The notes beneath the pieces were generated by a model. The model did no database searches, had not been told where the DNA came from, and saw nothing but the letters and a program-made list of their open reading frames with translations. Made by a program: the position numbers and the translations under genes. 64,000 nt of DNA from Polymorphobacter fuscus (GTDB lineage: Bacteria > Pseudomonadota > Alphaproteobacteria > Sphingomonadales > Sphingomonadaceae). The stretch covers positions 2,331,001 to 2,395,000 of the forward strand of contig NZ_JAATJI010000001.1 of the NCBI RefSeq assembly GCF_011927825.1. Reading direction: 5' to 3'. This document shows positions 36,055 to 47,416 of the stretch, piece by piece (the stretch's first letter is position 1; every line of letters begins with the position of its first letter).

Positions 36055-36579
36055 TCAGCGCGGTTTCAGGCTGGGGGCGATGCGCGCTGCCTCGGCAGCG
36101 GTCGATTCGGGGGACGGAACGCCGCTGTCGGCGGCGCCGGCGGCGGCGCGGTGGATGGCCTTGCGAATGCGCGGATAGGTGCCGCAGCGGCAGATATTGG
36201 TGATGGCGCCATCAATATCGGCGTCGCTGGGGGCGGCATTCTCCTTCAGCAGCGCCGCCACCGCCATGATCATGCCCGACTGGCAATAGCCGCATTGCGG
36301 CACTTGTTCGGCGATCCATGCCTGCTGGACGGGGTGGGACCGGTCATCGCTCAGGCCTTCGATGGTGACGACGAAACTGCCTTCGATGCTGCCGATCGGC
36401 ACCTGGCAACTGCGCGCCGCCTTGCCATCGACATGCACGGTACAGGCACCGCACAGGCCGGCGCCGCAGCCATATTTTGTTCCGGTCAGGTTCGACGCGT
36501 CGCGCAGCGCCCAGAGCAGCGGCGTCTCGGGCGGCATCTTGAAATGCACAGGATTGCCGTTGACGGTGAATTTGGTCAT
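36055..36579 (-). CDS. (2Fe-2S)-binding small subunit of a molybdenum hydroxylase type
   Basis: A 174-residue protein with the plant-type ferredoxin cluster ([18 protein letters not shown] plus a later Cys) and the second helical 2Fe-2S domain ([10 protein letters not shown] and [11 protein letters not shown]). This is the layout of the small subunit of isoquinoline 1-oxidoreductase and related aldehyde oxidases. Its usual partner, a roughly 700-residue molybdopterin subunit, is not next to it on either side. It is therefore an orphan in this window, followed by a MAPEG gene. Confidence 0.9.
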   Translation of the reverse strand: MTKFTVNGNPVHFKMPPETPLLWALRDASNLTGTKYGCGAGLCGACTVHVDGKAARSCQVPIGSIEGSFVVTIEGLSDDRSHPVQQAWIAEQVPQCGYCQSGMIMAVAALLKENAAPSDADIDGAITNICRCGTYPRIRKAIHRAAAGAADSGVPSPESTAAEAARIAPSLKPR

Positions 36580-36611
36580 CGAAGGCAGGCAATAGCGCAA
36601 GGAATCGCCCG

Positions 36612-37430
36612 ATGGAACTGACCACGCTCGACTATGTCGTTGACGGCGCCATCGCCCGGGTGACGATGAACCGGCCGGCGGAACTCAACACCATGAACAA
36701 GGCGTTCTGGACCGAGATCATCGACGTGTTCGCAGCGATCGACGCCGATCCGGCGGTGCGCGTTGTCATCATCGCCTCGACCGGCCGGCATTTCACCGCC
36801 GGACTCGACCTCGGCATGGCATCGGCCAGCATCGGCGCGGTGCCGAGCGACCCCGGCCGGGCCCGCGAGTCCTTCCGCCGCCACGTCAAGCACATGCAGG
36901 ACAGCTTCACCGTCGTCGACAAATGCCGCGTGCCGGTGATCGCGGTGGTGCAGGGCGGCTGCATCGGCGGCGGGGTCGACTTCGTCACCGCCTGCGACCT
37001 GCGCCTGTGCACCGAGGATGCGTTCTTCACCATCCAGGAGGTCAACATCGCCATCGTCGCCGATGTCGGCACGCTGCAGCGCATTCCCTATCTGCTGCCG
37101 CAGGGGCTGGTGCGCGAGCTGGCCTATACCGGACGGCGCTTTCCGGCGGCAGAGGCCCGGCAATATGGCTTTGTGAACAGCGTCGCCGCCGATCACGCCG
37201 CGGCGCTGGTCGCTGCCGATGCGCTGGCCCAGCAGATTGCCGCCAAATCGCCGCTGGTCATCGCCGGGATAAAGCAGGTGCTCAACGAAGGCCGCGACCT
37301 GACGATCGCGCAAGGGCTGGAATATGTCGCGGTCTGGAATTCCGGCATGTTGCAGGGCGAAGACGTGCCCAATGCCGTCAAGGCCCAGATGGCCAAGCAG
37401 CCCGCGGTGTTCGCCGACCTGATCGGTTGA
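36612..37430 (+). CDS. crotonase-family protein, likely delta(3,5)-delta(2,4)-dienoyl-CoA isomerase
   Basis: A 272-residue crotonase. The oxyanion-hole segment [12 protein letters not shown] and [25 protein letters not shown] are present. Three acidic residues, D123, E143 and D151 (in VADVGTLQR), have the same 20- and 8-residue spacing that I recall for Asp176, Glu196 and Asp204 of rat dienoyl-CoA isomerase, and the surrounding sequence is closely similar. This supports a role in oxidising odd-position unsaturated fatty acids. The gene starts 32 nt from the divergent 2Fe-2S gene. Confidence 0.82.
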   Translation: MELTTLDYVVDGAIARVTMNRPAELNTMNKAFWTEIIDVFAAIDADPAVRVVIIASTGRHFTAGLDLGMASASIGAVPSDPGRARESFRRHVKHMQDSFTVVDKCRVPVIAVVQGGCIGGGVDFVTACDLRLCTEDAFFTIQEVNIAIVADVGTLQRIPYLLPQGLVRELAYTGRRFPAAEARQYGFVNSVAADHAAALVAADALAQQIAAKSPLVIAGIKQVLNEGRDLTIAQGLEYVAVWNSGMLQGEDVPNAVKAQMAKQPAVFADLIG

Positions 37431-37567
37431 CCCGGTTCGCGCCTTGCCCTCCGTAAACTTCCGAATTGCCACCGCGACACATCACCCGCTTGCCCCCGAC
37501 GTTGCATCGCGTCATACGGGCGGCAATCTCTGCCGGGGCATCCCCCGGCGTCTCTTGTCACGGGGCC

Positions 37568-40265
<2,698 letters not shown>

Positions 40266-40273
40266 GGTGTGGT

Positions 40274-40295
40274 CCCCTCCCGTGCGCGGGAGGGG
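40274..40295. repeat. REP-like perfect palindrome carrying the ctaB ribosome binding site
   Basis: CCCCTCCCG (40274-40282) and CGGGAGGGG (40287-40295) form a perfect 9-bp stem around a TGCG loop, in the 39-nt gap between ctaD and ctaB. The right arm GGGAGGGG ends 9 nt before the ctaB ATG and is the only ribosome-binding-like sequence there. As RNA the stem would hide it. The style resembles the hairpins bracketing the DUF559 remnant. Confidence 0.7.
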
Positions 40296-40304
40296 ATATT
40301 TAGT

Positions 40305-41225
40305 ATGAACCAGCCCGATGCCTTGATCGCGACTGCGCCGGACACGGCCTTTGCGGAGTGGCGCGATTATTTCGCGCTGCTGAAGCCCCGGGTGATGATC
40401 CTGGTCGTCTTCACCGCCGCCTGTGCCATGGCCGTGGCCCCCGGCACCATCCACCCGTTCCTGGGCTTTGTCGCGATCCTGTGCATCGCGGTCGCCGCCG
40501 GTGCCGCCGGGGCGCTCAACCAATGGTATGAAGCCGATATCGACGCCCTGATGAAGCGCACCGCGTCGCGGCCGCTGCCGGCGGGAAAGATGGAGCCGCG
40601 CGAGGCGCTCAACTTCGCCATCGCGCTCAGCGTCGGGTCGGTGACGATGATGGGCCTGGCAACCAACTGGGTCGCGGCCTTCTGGCTTGCCGTGTCGATC
40701 CTGTTCTACGTCATCGTCTATACCGTCTGGCTGAAGCGCCGCACGCCCCAGAACATCGTCATCGGCGGTGCGGCCGGGGCCTTTCCGGTCATCGTCGGCT
40801 GGGCCGCCGTCGCCGGCGACACGTCGCTGTTGCCCTGGCTGTTGTTCGCCATAATCTTTCTGTGGACGCCGCCCCACTTCTGGGCGCTGGCGCTGTTCAT
40901 GGAGGCCGATTACTCCAAGGCCGGCGTGCCGATGCTGCCCGTTACCCATGGCCTTGCCCACACCCGAAAGCAGATCCTGGGTTATTCGGCGCTGCTGGTG
41001 CCGATCACCATCGCGCCCGCGGTGCTGGGGCTGACCGGCTGGGCCTATGGCGGAACCGCGGTGACGCTGGGCATCATCTTCCTTGCGATGGCGGTCAAGG
41101 TCGCGCGCAGCCACAGCGCGCGCGCGAGCGACATGGCGGCCGAAAAGCAGTTGTTCAAATTCAGCCTTCTCTACCTCGCCTGTCTGTTCGGCGCGCTGGT
41201 CGCCGACAGGTTGCTCCTCGCATGA
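40305..41225 (+). CDS. ctaB: protoheme IX farnesyltransferase
   Basis: A 306-residue UbiA-superfamily membrane enzyme converting haem B to haem O for the aa3 oxidase. The first Asp-rich motif NQWYEADIDALMKRTASRPLP and the second FMEADYSKAGVPMLPV are intact, along with LKPRVMILVVFTA at the start and FLWTPPHFWALAL. ATG 40305 lies just after the palindrome. Overlaps the next small gene by 4 nt. Confidence 0.95.
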   Translation: MNQPDALIATAPDTAFAEWRDYFALLKPRVMILVVFTAACAMAVAPGTIHPFLGFVAILCIAVAAGAAGALNQWYEADIDALMKRTASRPLPAGKMEPREALNFAIALSVGSVTMMGLATNWVAAFWLAVSILFYVIVYTVWLKRRTPQNIVIGGAAGAFPVIVGWAAVAGDTSLLPWLLFAIIFLWTPPHFWALALFMEADYSKAGVPMLPVTHGLAHTRKQILGYSALLVPITIAPAVLGLTGWAYGGTAVTLGIIFLAMAVKVARSHSARASDMAAEKQLFKFSLLYLACLFGALVADRLLLA

Positions 41226-41434
41226 TCCCCGACACTACCGCTGCCTGGACGCCCGCCGAGCGCGCTGCGTTCGAGGCCAAGCGCCGGTCACGCAACATCG
41301 CGCTCGGGCTGGTGCTCGGGGCGCTGGTGCTGCTCTTTTTCGGCATCACGGTCGTGCGCATGGCGCCGGGCCTCGACAACGGCAAGCCGCAGGTCGGCAC
41401 GCCTGTCGCCGGTCCCGCGACGGCGCCGCGATGA
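41222..41434 (+). CDS. small single-pass membrane protein of the oxidase cluster
   Basis: A 70-residue protein: an acidic then basic N terminus (AERAAFEAKRRSRN), one transmembrane helix (about residues 27-46, ALGLVLGALVLLFFGITVVRM) and a short polar C terminus. Small proteins of this type sit between ctaB and ctaG in many alphaproteobacteria and are presumed assembly helpers. Overlaps both neighbours (ATGA), so its synthesis is tied to theirs. Confidence 0.8.
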   Translation: MIPDTTAAWTPAERAAFEAKRRSRNIALGLVLGALVLLFFGITVVRMAPGLDNGKPQVGTPVAGPATAPR

Positions 41435-42045
41435 GCGATCTTGCCCTCGCGCGCGCCAAGCGCCGCACCGGACTGCTGGCGGCACTGATGGCGGTGGCGA
41501 TGATCGGCCTCGCCTATGCCAGCGTGCCGCTTTACCGCCTGTTCTGCCAGGCCACCGGCTTCGGCGGCACAACCGGTCGTGCCGAAGCGACGGCGGTGCC
41601 CGGCGCCGACCAGCTGCGTGCCCTTGGCGGCCGGACGATCAAGATACGCTTCGATTCGAACACTGCGCCGGGCATGGCGTGGCGCTTCGCCCCGCGCGAT
41701 CGCGACACCGAAATCAAGATCGGCGAGAAGCGGCTGGCCTATTTCAGCGCCACGAACCTGGCCGCCGGCCCGACGACGGGCCGCGCCATCTTCAACGTCT
41801 CGCCCGATGTCGCCGGCGCCTATTTCCGCAAGATCGAATGTTTCTGCTTTACCGAACAGACGCTGGCAGCCGGCGAAACCGCGCAGATGCCGGTGACCTA
41901 TTTCATCGATCCGGCGATTCTCGATGACCCCGACGCGAAGAAGATCGACGAGATCACGCTCAGCTACACCTTCTTCCCGGTGGACAATCCCGAAGCAAAA
42001 CCGGTAAGCGCCACCGCATCAACCGTTCCAGGCAACAAGGGCTAA
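41431..42045 (+). CDS. ctaG: cytochrome c oxidase copper chaperone CtaG (Cox11)
   Basis: A 204-residue protein delivering copper to the CuB site. One N-terminal helix (about 13-32), then YRLFCQATGFGGT with the conserved Cys, the beta-sandwich with FSATNLAAGPTTGRAIFNVSPDVAGAYFRKIE, and the copper-binding CFCF motif. YFIDPAILDDP and the ITLSYTFFPV end fit Cox11. It sits 7 nt before ctaE. Confidence 0.95.
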   Translation: MSDLALARAKRRTGLLAALMAVAMIGLAYASVPLYRLFCQATGFGGTTGRAEATAVPGADQLRALGGRTIKIRFDSNTAPGMAWRFAPRDRDTEIKIGEKRLAYFSATNLAAGPTTGRAIFNVSPDVAGAYFRKIECFCFTEQTLAAGETAQMPVTYFIDPAILDDPDAKKIDEITLSYTFFPVDNPEAKPVSATASTVPGNKG

Positions 42046-42051
42046 AGCCAG

Positions 42052-42885
42052 ATGGCCGCCGGCAAAACTCATGATTTCCACATCCTCAGCCCGTCGCCAT
42101 GGCCGATCGCCATGTCGGGGTCGGCGCTGGTGCTCGCCGCCGGCGCGATCGGCTGGATGCACAAGGCCGCCTGGGGCATGCCGGTGTTTTTCCTCGGTCT
42201 CGCGCTGGTCATCGCCATGTTCTTCTACTGGTGGTCGAGCGTCGTCCATGAAGCGAATACGGGTGACCATACGCCGGTCGTCCAGCTCCACCACCGCTAC
42301 GGGATGATCCTGTTCATCGCGTCGGAAGTCATGTTCTTCGTCGCCTGGTTCTGGGCCTATTTCAATGCCGCGCTGTTCCCCAGCGCCCATGAAGGCATCA
42401 ACGGCACCTGGCCGCCGTCGGGCGTCGAAATGCTCGACCCCTTCGTCTTCCCGCTGATCAACACCGTCATTCTGCTGCTGTCCGGCACCACCGTCACCTG
42501 GGCGCACCACGCGCTGATCCATGGTGATCGCAAGGGGTTGAAGCAGGGACTGTGGCTGACGATCGTCCTCGGGCTGATTTTCAGCTGCGTCCAGGCGTTC
42601 GAATATATGCACGCCGAGTTCGGCTTTGCCGGCAACATCTATGGGTCGACCTTCTACATGGCGACCGGCTTTCACGGCTTCCATGTCATCATCGGGACCA
42701 TCTTCCTGATCGTTTGCCTGGCGCGTGCCTACAAGGGGCATTTCACCCCGCAGCAGCATTTCGGTTTCGAAGCAGCTGCCTGGTACTGGCATTTCGTCGA
42801 CGTCGTCTGGCTGTTCCTGTTCATTTCCATCTATGTCTGGGGCTCGCGCTTCGGCGCCGCCGTCGCGCATAATGCGTTCAGCTGA
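42052..42885 (+). CDS. ctaE: cytochrome c oxidase subunit III
   Basis: A 277-residue, seven-helix subunit. Family features: HILSPSPWPIAMSGSALVL, HHRYGMILFIASEVMFFVAWFWAYFNAALF, TVTWAHHALIHGDRKG, and FHGFHVIIGTIFLIVCLAR plus AAWYWHFVDVVWLFLFISIYVWG. Complete. Last structural gene of the oxidase; accessory genes follow. Confidence 0.96.
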   Translation: MAAGKTHDFHILSPSPWPIAMSGSALVLAAGAIGWMHKAAWGMPVFFLGLALVIAMFFYWWSSVVHEANTGDHTPVVQLHHRYGMILFIASEVMFFVAWFWAYFNAALFPSAHEGINGTWPPSGVEMLDPFVFPLINTVILLLSGTTVTWAHHALIHGDRKGLKQGLWLTIVLGLIFSCVQAFEYMHAEFGFAGNIYGSTFYMATGFHGFHVIIGTIFLIVCLARAYKGHFTPQQHFGFEAAAWYWHFVDVVWLFLFISIYVWGSRFGAAVAHNAFS

Positions 42886-42893
42886 CCCGGATC

Positions 42894-43265
42894 TTGGTTG
42901 ACCCCATCCCCTCGGCGACGATCGCGCCGGGGCGGGTGGCGCTGACCGGCTGTTGCCCGCGCTGCGGCAAGGGGCGGCTGTTCGCCGGGGTCCTGCGACT
43001 TGCGCCGCGGTGCAGCGTGTGCGGGCTCGACTACGACACCTTCAATGTCGGCGACGGCGCCGCCAGTTTCCTCATTCTCATCGTTGGCGCCATCGTCACC
43101 GGCCTGGCGATGTGGCTGGAACTCAGCCGCTCGCCGCCCTGGTATGTCCATGCGCTGCTGTGGGTGCCGCTGTCGCTGGCGCTGACGCTGGGTCTGTCGC
43201 GAATCGCCAAGGGCCTGCTGGTGGCGCTCGAATATCGACATGAGGCACGGCAGGGCCGGTTGTGA
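42894..43265 (+). CDS. DUF983 membrane protein
   Basis: A 123-residue protein with an N-terminal zinc-ribbon-like part (CCPRCGKGRLF and CSVCGLDY) and two transmembrane helices (about 57-77 and 84-103). It is regularly found between oxidase subunit III and SURF1 in alphaproteobacteria, so an assembly role is inferred. The start is TTG 42894, 8 nt after ctaE, with a weak ribosome binding site; no ATG lies in the conserved region. Its stop overlaps the surf1 GTG. Confidence 0.85.
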   Translation: MVDPIPSATIAPGRVALTGCCPRCGKGRLFAGVLRLAPRCSVCGLDYDTFNVGDGAASFLILIVGAIVTGLAMWLELSRSPPWYVHALLWVPLSLALTLGLSRIAKGLLVALEYRHEARQGRL

Positions 43266-43900
43266 AGCGACTGCCGCTGGTTCCGACGCTGTTGACCTTC
43301 GTGATGCTGACGGTGCTGATCGGCCTCGGCCTGTGGCAGCTGCAGCGGCGCGAATGGAAGCACGAGCTGGTTCGCCAGCTGCAAGCGGCGCAAACGCTGC
43401 CGCCGCTCGAACCTGCCGACTTCACCGCGGCGATGAACGGTACCACCAGTGTCCAATATCGGCGTGCCGAGCTGCCGTGCTCGCCGGGCCGGGTGCTCCC
43501 CTATGATCTGAAAGGCGGCAGCAGCGCCGCCGGCGAATCGGGCTTTCTGATCCTGGTGTCATGCCGGCCGCATCGCCGCCCGCCCGATATCGTCGCGGTC
43601 GCCGGCTGGACGAAGCGCCCCGATGCCGCGCGCGTGCCGATCATGGTCGATACCGTCTTCACCGGCCTGATCATCGAACGGCCCTATGGCGATGCCGTCG
43701 GCCGGCCGCAGTTCATGCTCATCCCCGACACCGCGGTGCCGCCGCTGGTGCCATCGCGCCTGCCCAGTCCGCAGGACCTTCCGGACAACCACCTGTCCTA
43801 TGCCGGCCAGTGGTTCGGTCTCGCTGCGGTGCTGGCGGTGATCTACGGCCTTTGGCTTCGGCAACGGCTGGCGGTTGCAGGCAGGGCGCCGCGGCCCTAA
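43262..43900 (+). CDS. SURF1-family oxidase assembly protein
   Basis: A 212-residue protein with the two-helix SURF1 layout: helix 1 TLLTFVMLTVLIGLGLWQLQRREWK with the signature WQ..R, a periplasmic domain, and helix 2 near the C terminus (SYAGQWFGLAAVLAVIYGLW) preceded by NHLSYAGQW. SURF1 helps insert haem a into subunit I. GTG 43262 overlaps the DUF983 stop. Two Cys residues in the periplasmic domain (LPCSPGR and VSCRP) are not a SURF1 hallmark. Confidence 0.92.
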   Translation: MKRLPLVPTLLTFVMLTVLIGLGLWQLQRREWKHELVRQLQAAQTLPPLEPADFTAAMNGTTSVQYRRAELPCSPGRVLPYDLKGGSSAAGESGFLILVSCRPHRRPPDIVAVAGWTKRPDAARVPIMVDTVFTGLIIERPYGDAVGRPQFMLIPDTAVPPLVPSRLPSPQDLPDNHLSYAGQWFGLAAVLAVIYGLWLRQRLAVAGRAPRP

Positions 43901-43911
43901 TCGCTCAGCGC

Positions 43912-45306
43912 ATGCGTTATATCTCCACCCGCGGCACAGCGCCGATTCTCGATTTCCAGGGCGCCACGCTCGCCGGCCTTGCCAGCGACGGCGGCCTTTA
44001 CGTGCCCGAAGATTGGCCCAGCTTCAGCCCCGCCGACATCGCCGCGCTGGCGGGCCTGTCCTATGTCGAAACCGCGGTGCGCGTCTGTGCCCCATTTGTC
44101 GGCGATTCGCTCACCGAGGCCGAGCTGCGCGACATCCTCACCCGCGCCTATGCCGGCTTCAGCCATGTGGCCGTGGCGCCGCTGGTGCAGCTCGATGAAC
44201 GCCACTGGCTGCTCGAACTGTTCCATGGTCCGACGCTTGCCTTCAAGGACGTCGCCATGCAGGCGCTCGGCCGATTGTTCGAAACCTTTCTTGGCCGATC
44301 GGGCGGCCATGTCACGATCATCGGCGCCACGTCGGGCGATACCGGCTCGGCGGCGATCGATGCGCTGGCCGGGCGCGACGGGGTGGAAGTGTTCATGCTC
44401 CATCCGCAGGGGCGCGTATCGGAGGTGCAGCGCCGCCAGATGACGACGGTGCTGGCGCCGAACATCCACAACATCGCCATCCACGGCAATTTCGACGATG
44501 CCCAGGCGCTGGTGAAGGCGATGTTCAACGATGCGGCCTTCGCCAGCCGATTCGCACTGTCGGCGGTCAACTCGATCAACTGGGCGCGGCTGATGCTGCA
44601 GATCGTCTATTATTTCTACGCGGCGGTCCGCCTCGGTGCGCCCGATCGCCGGGTAAGTTTCTCGGTGCCGACCGGCAATTTCGGCGATGTCTTCGCCGGC
44701 TATGCGGCGCGCGCCATGGGTTTGCCGATCGACCGGCTGATCGTCGCCACCAACCAGAACGACATCCTCCACCGGGCATTGTCGCTCGGCGATTATTCGA
44801 CCGGCAGCGTGACGCCGACCGATGCCCCGTCGATGGACATTCAGGTCAGCAGCAATTTCGAACGGCTGCTGTTCGACCTCGGCGGGCGCGACGGCGCTGT
44901 GACCGCGGCCGAAATGCGCGGGTTCGAATCGGCGCGCGCCATGGCGATTCCCGCCGACCAGCGCACAGCCGCCGCCGCCATCTTCGACAGCGCCGCGGTC
45001 AACGCCGCGGACATGCGGGCGGCGATTCGCTGGGCGCAGGACAGTTGCGGGGAAACGATCGACCCGCACACCGGAATCGCACTGGCAGCGGCGCGGGCGA
45101 GTGGCGGCACGACGCCGGTGGTGACGCTGGCAACGGCGCATCCCGGCAAGTTCGGCGATGCGGTGGAGCGGGCCAGCGGCGTGCGCCCGCAATTGCCGCT
45201 GCGCGCCAGCGGATTGTTCGACCGCGAGGAACGCTATGTCGTCCTGCCGGCGGACCTCGCGGCGATCGAGGCCCATATCGCCGCGCACGCCCGGCCCGTC
45301 GCATGA
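43912..45306 (+). CDS. thrC: threonine synthase
   Basis: A 464-residue PLP enzyme converting O-phosphohomoserine to threonine. The N terminus MRYISTRGTAP, the PLP lysine in HGPTLAFKDVAMQALG, ATSGDTGSAAI, the VPTGNFGDVFAGYAARAMGLP phosphate-binding loop and TPTDAPSMDIQVSSNFERLLF are as in the class with an N-terminal extension. Its link to the oxidase cluster is a conserved alphaproteobacterial gene order rather than a functional one. Overlaps the M16 gene. Confidence 0.95.
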   Translation: MRYISTRGTAPILDFQGATLAGLASDGGLYVPEDWPSFSPADIAALAGLSYVETAVRVCAPFVGDSLTEAELRDILTRAYAGFSHVAVAPLVQLDERHWLLELFHGPTLAFKDVAMQALGRLFETFLGRSGGHVTIIGATSGDTGSAAIDALAGRDGVEVFMLHPQGRVSEVQRRQMTTVLAPNIHNIAIHGNFDDAQALVKAMFNDAAFASRFALSAVNSINWARLMLQIVYYFYAAVRLGAPDRRVSFSVPTGNFGDVFAGYAARAMGLPIDRLIVATNQNDILHRALSLGDYSTGSVTPTDAPSMDIQVSSNFERLLFDLGGRDGAVTAAEMRGFESARAMAIPADQRTAAAAIFDSAAVNAADMRAAIRWAQDSCGETIDPHTGIALAAARASGGTTPVVTLATAHPGKFGDAVERASGVRPQLPLRASGLFDREERYVVLPADLAAIEAHIAAHARPVA

Positions 45307-46547
45307 AGACGCCGGTCATTGCCCATACCGCGCACGGCCTGCGGGTCGCGACCTGCGCGACCCCGGGGGTGGAAACGGTCGCAGTCGCCCTCCACGCCGA
45401 TGTCGGGGCGCGCTTCGAAGCGGCCGAGGACAATGGCCTCGCCCATTTGTTCGAACATATGGTGTTCAAGGGCACGGCGACTCGCAGCGCGCGGGCGATT
45501 GCCGAGGAGATCGAGGATGTCGGCGGCAACCTCAACGCCTGGACCAGCCGCGACACCACGGTCTTCCATGCCCGGCTGCTGGCCCGCGACCTGCCGCTCG
45601 GCATCGGCCTCATCGCCGACCTGGTGACGCGGCCGCGGTTCGACGCCGATGACCTGGCGCGCGAAAAGGACGTCGTTCTGCAGGAACTCGGCGAGGCCCG
45701 CGACACGCCCGACGACATCGTGTTCGATCACCTCCAGGAAGCTGCCTTTCCCGGGCAGGCGCTGGGCCGATCGATCCTGGGCAGCGAAGCGACGCTCGAC
45801 CGGCTGACGGTGGACGATCTGCACGGGTGGCTGGCCAGCGGCTATCGCAACCCGCGCCTGACGCTGGTGGTTGCCGGCAAGGTCGATCACGCTGCGGTGA
45901 TGCAGCTGGCCGAAGCGGTCTTTCCCAATGGCGGCGAATCGACGGCGCCGGCGCCCGAGCCGGTGGCCTTCGCGTCCGGCCATTTCGCCGATCCGCGGCG
46001 GTTCGAACAGGCGCAACTGACCAGCGGCTATCCGGCCCCTGGCCATCACGACCCGATGCACGATGCGGCGGCGCTGTTCACCATGGCCGCCGGCGGCGGG
46101 ATGTCGTCGCGCCTGTTTCAGGAGGTGCGCGAATCGCGCGGCCTTGCCTATTCGATCAGCGCCGCTACCACCGCCTATGCCGATGGCGGGCTGATGAGCG
46201 TCCATGCGGCGACGGCGCGCAAGGATGCGGCGCGGGCCCGCGACCTGATCGATCGGGTGCTGGCCGAAACCGCTGCGTCCCTGTCCTCGGCGGAGCTGGC
46301 GCGGGCCAAGGCGCAGGCGGTCGCTTCATTGCTGATGGCGCTGGAAAGCCCGCAGGGCCAGGGCGATTATGTGGCCCGCAGTCTGCTCGTCCATGGTCGC
46401 CATGTGCCGCCGGCGGAAATCGTCAAGCGGATCGAGGCGGTCACGGTCGAGGCAGCGCGTGCGGCGGGGGCCGCCATGCTGGCGCATGCACCGGCGCGTG
46501 CCGAAATCGGAGCGGCGGTGAAGACTGTCCGCCGCGCCGCAGCGTGA
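45303..46547 (+). CDS. M16-family zinc metallopeptidase
   Basis: A 414-residue peptidase of the mitochondrial-processing-peptidase-like group. The inverted zinc motif HxxEH is at residues 48-52 (HLFEHMVFKGT), with the distal Glu region DDLAREKDVVLQELGEARDTPDD. The C-terminal half has RLFQEVRESRGLAYSISA. No signal peptide is seen, so it is likely cytoplasmic. ATG 45303 overlaps the thrC stop and its stop overlaps the methyltransferase start. Confidence 0.93.
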   Translation: MKTPVIAHTAHGLRVATCATPGVETVAVALHADVGARFEAAEDNGLAHLFEHMVFKGTATRSARAIAEEIEDVGGNLNAWTSRDTTVFHARLLARDLPLGIGLIADLVTRPRFDADDLAREKDVVLQELGEARDTPDDIVFDHLQEAAFPGQALGRSILGSEATLDRLTVDDLHGWLASGYRNPRLTLVVAGKVDHAAVMQLAEAVFPNGGESTAPAPEPVAFASGHFADPRRFEQAQLTSGYPAPGHHDPMHDAAALFTMAAGGGMSSRLFQEVRESRGLAYSISAATTAYADGGLMSVHAATARKDAARARDLIDRVLAETAASLSSAELARAKAQAVASLLMALESPQGQGDYVARSLLVHGRHVPPAEIVKRIEAVTVEAARAAGAAMLAHAPARAEIGAAVKTVRRAAA

Positions 46548-47416
46548 CCGGCCTGCACGTTCTCGTCACCCAGCCGTGGGATGACTATGCGCTGATCGAT
46601 TCGGGCGGCGGGCGCAAGCTCGAGCGCTATGGCGACTTGCGCTTCATCCGTCCCGAAGCCCAGGCAATGTGGCAGCCGGCGGCGGCCGACTGGCAGGCCG
46701 ATGGCGAATTTGTCGGCGGCAGCGACGAGGAAGGCGGCGGGCGATGGAACCTCGATCCGCGCGTGCCGGCGCGCTGGCCGGTGGCACGCGGTCCGGTGCG
46801 CTTTTATGCCAGCAACACACCGTTCCGGCACCTGGGGTTTTTCCCCGACATGGGCGGGCAATGGGACTGGATGCGCCAGCAGGTTGCCGGCCGGCGGGGC
46901 ATGCGCGTGCTCAACATGTTCGGCTACACCGGCGTCGGCAGCCTGATCGCGGCCGAAGCCGGCGCCGAGGTCACCCATGTCGATGCCAGCAAGAAGGCGG
47001 TGGCGGCGGCGCGCGAGAACGCCACGCTCTCGGGCCTCGGCGTGGCGCCGGTGCGCTGGCTGATCGATGATGCGCTCAAGTTCATGCGGCGCGAAGTCCG
47101 GCGCGGCAGCAAATATCACGGGATCCTGCTCGATCCGCCCAAATATGGCCGTGGGCCGGACGGCGAGATCTGGCAGCTGGAACGCGACCTGCCCGAGCTC
47201 GTCCAGCTGGCCCGCCAGTTGCTTGCCGATGACGCGGCGTTCCTGGTGCTGACCGTTTATGCCATTCGCCTGTCGGCGCTGGCGCTCGACGCGCTGATGG
47301 CCGAGGTGCTGGGCGACCTGGGCGGCGTCATCACCTCGGGCGACATGGCGGTGCGGGAGGAGGCGCGCGGGCTGTTGCTGCCGACGGCGATTTTCAGCCG
47401 CTGGCAGCCGGCCTAG
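46544..47416 (+). CDS. RlmI-like class I SAM-dependent methyltransferase
   Basis: A 290-residue enzyme of the COG1092 rRNA-methyltransferase type. SAM motif I is LNMFGYTGVGSLIAAEAGAEVTHVD followed by SKKAVAAARENA; the catalytic-region motif is LLDPPKYGRGPDGEIW. There is no PUA domain, so the RNA target is uncertain. GTG 46544 overlaps the M16 stop. Its 3' end overlaps the convergent exported methyltransferase by 23 nt. Confidence 0.88.
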   Translation: MTGLHVLVTQPWDDYALIDSGGGRKLERYGDLRFIRPEAQAMWQPAAADWQADGEFVGGSDEEGGGRWNLDPRVPARWPVARGPVRFYASNTPFRHLGFFPDMGGQWDWMRQQVAGRRGMRVLNMFGYTGVGSLIAAEAGAEVTHVDASKKAVAAARENATLSGLGVAPVRWLIDDALKFMRREVRRGSKYHGILLDPPKYGRGPDGEIWQLERDLPELVQLARQLLADDAAFLVLTVYAIRLSALALDALMAEVLGDLGGVITSGDMAVREEARGLLLPTAIFSRWQPA

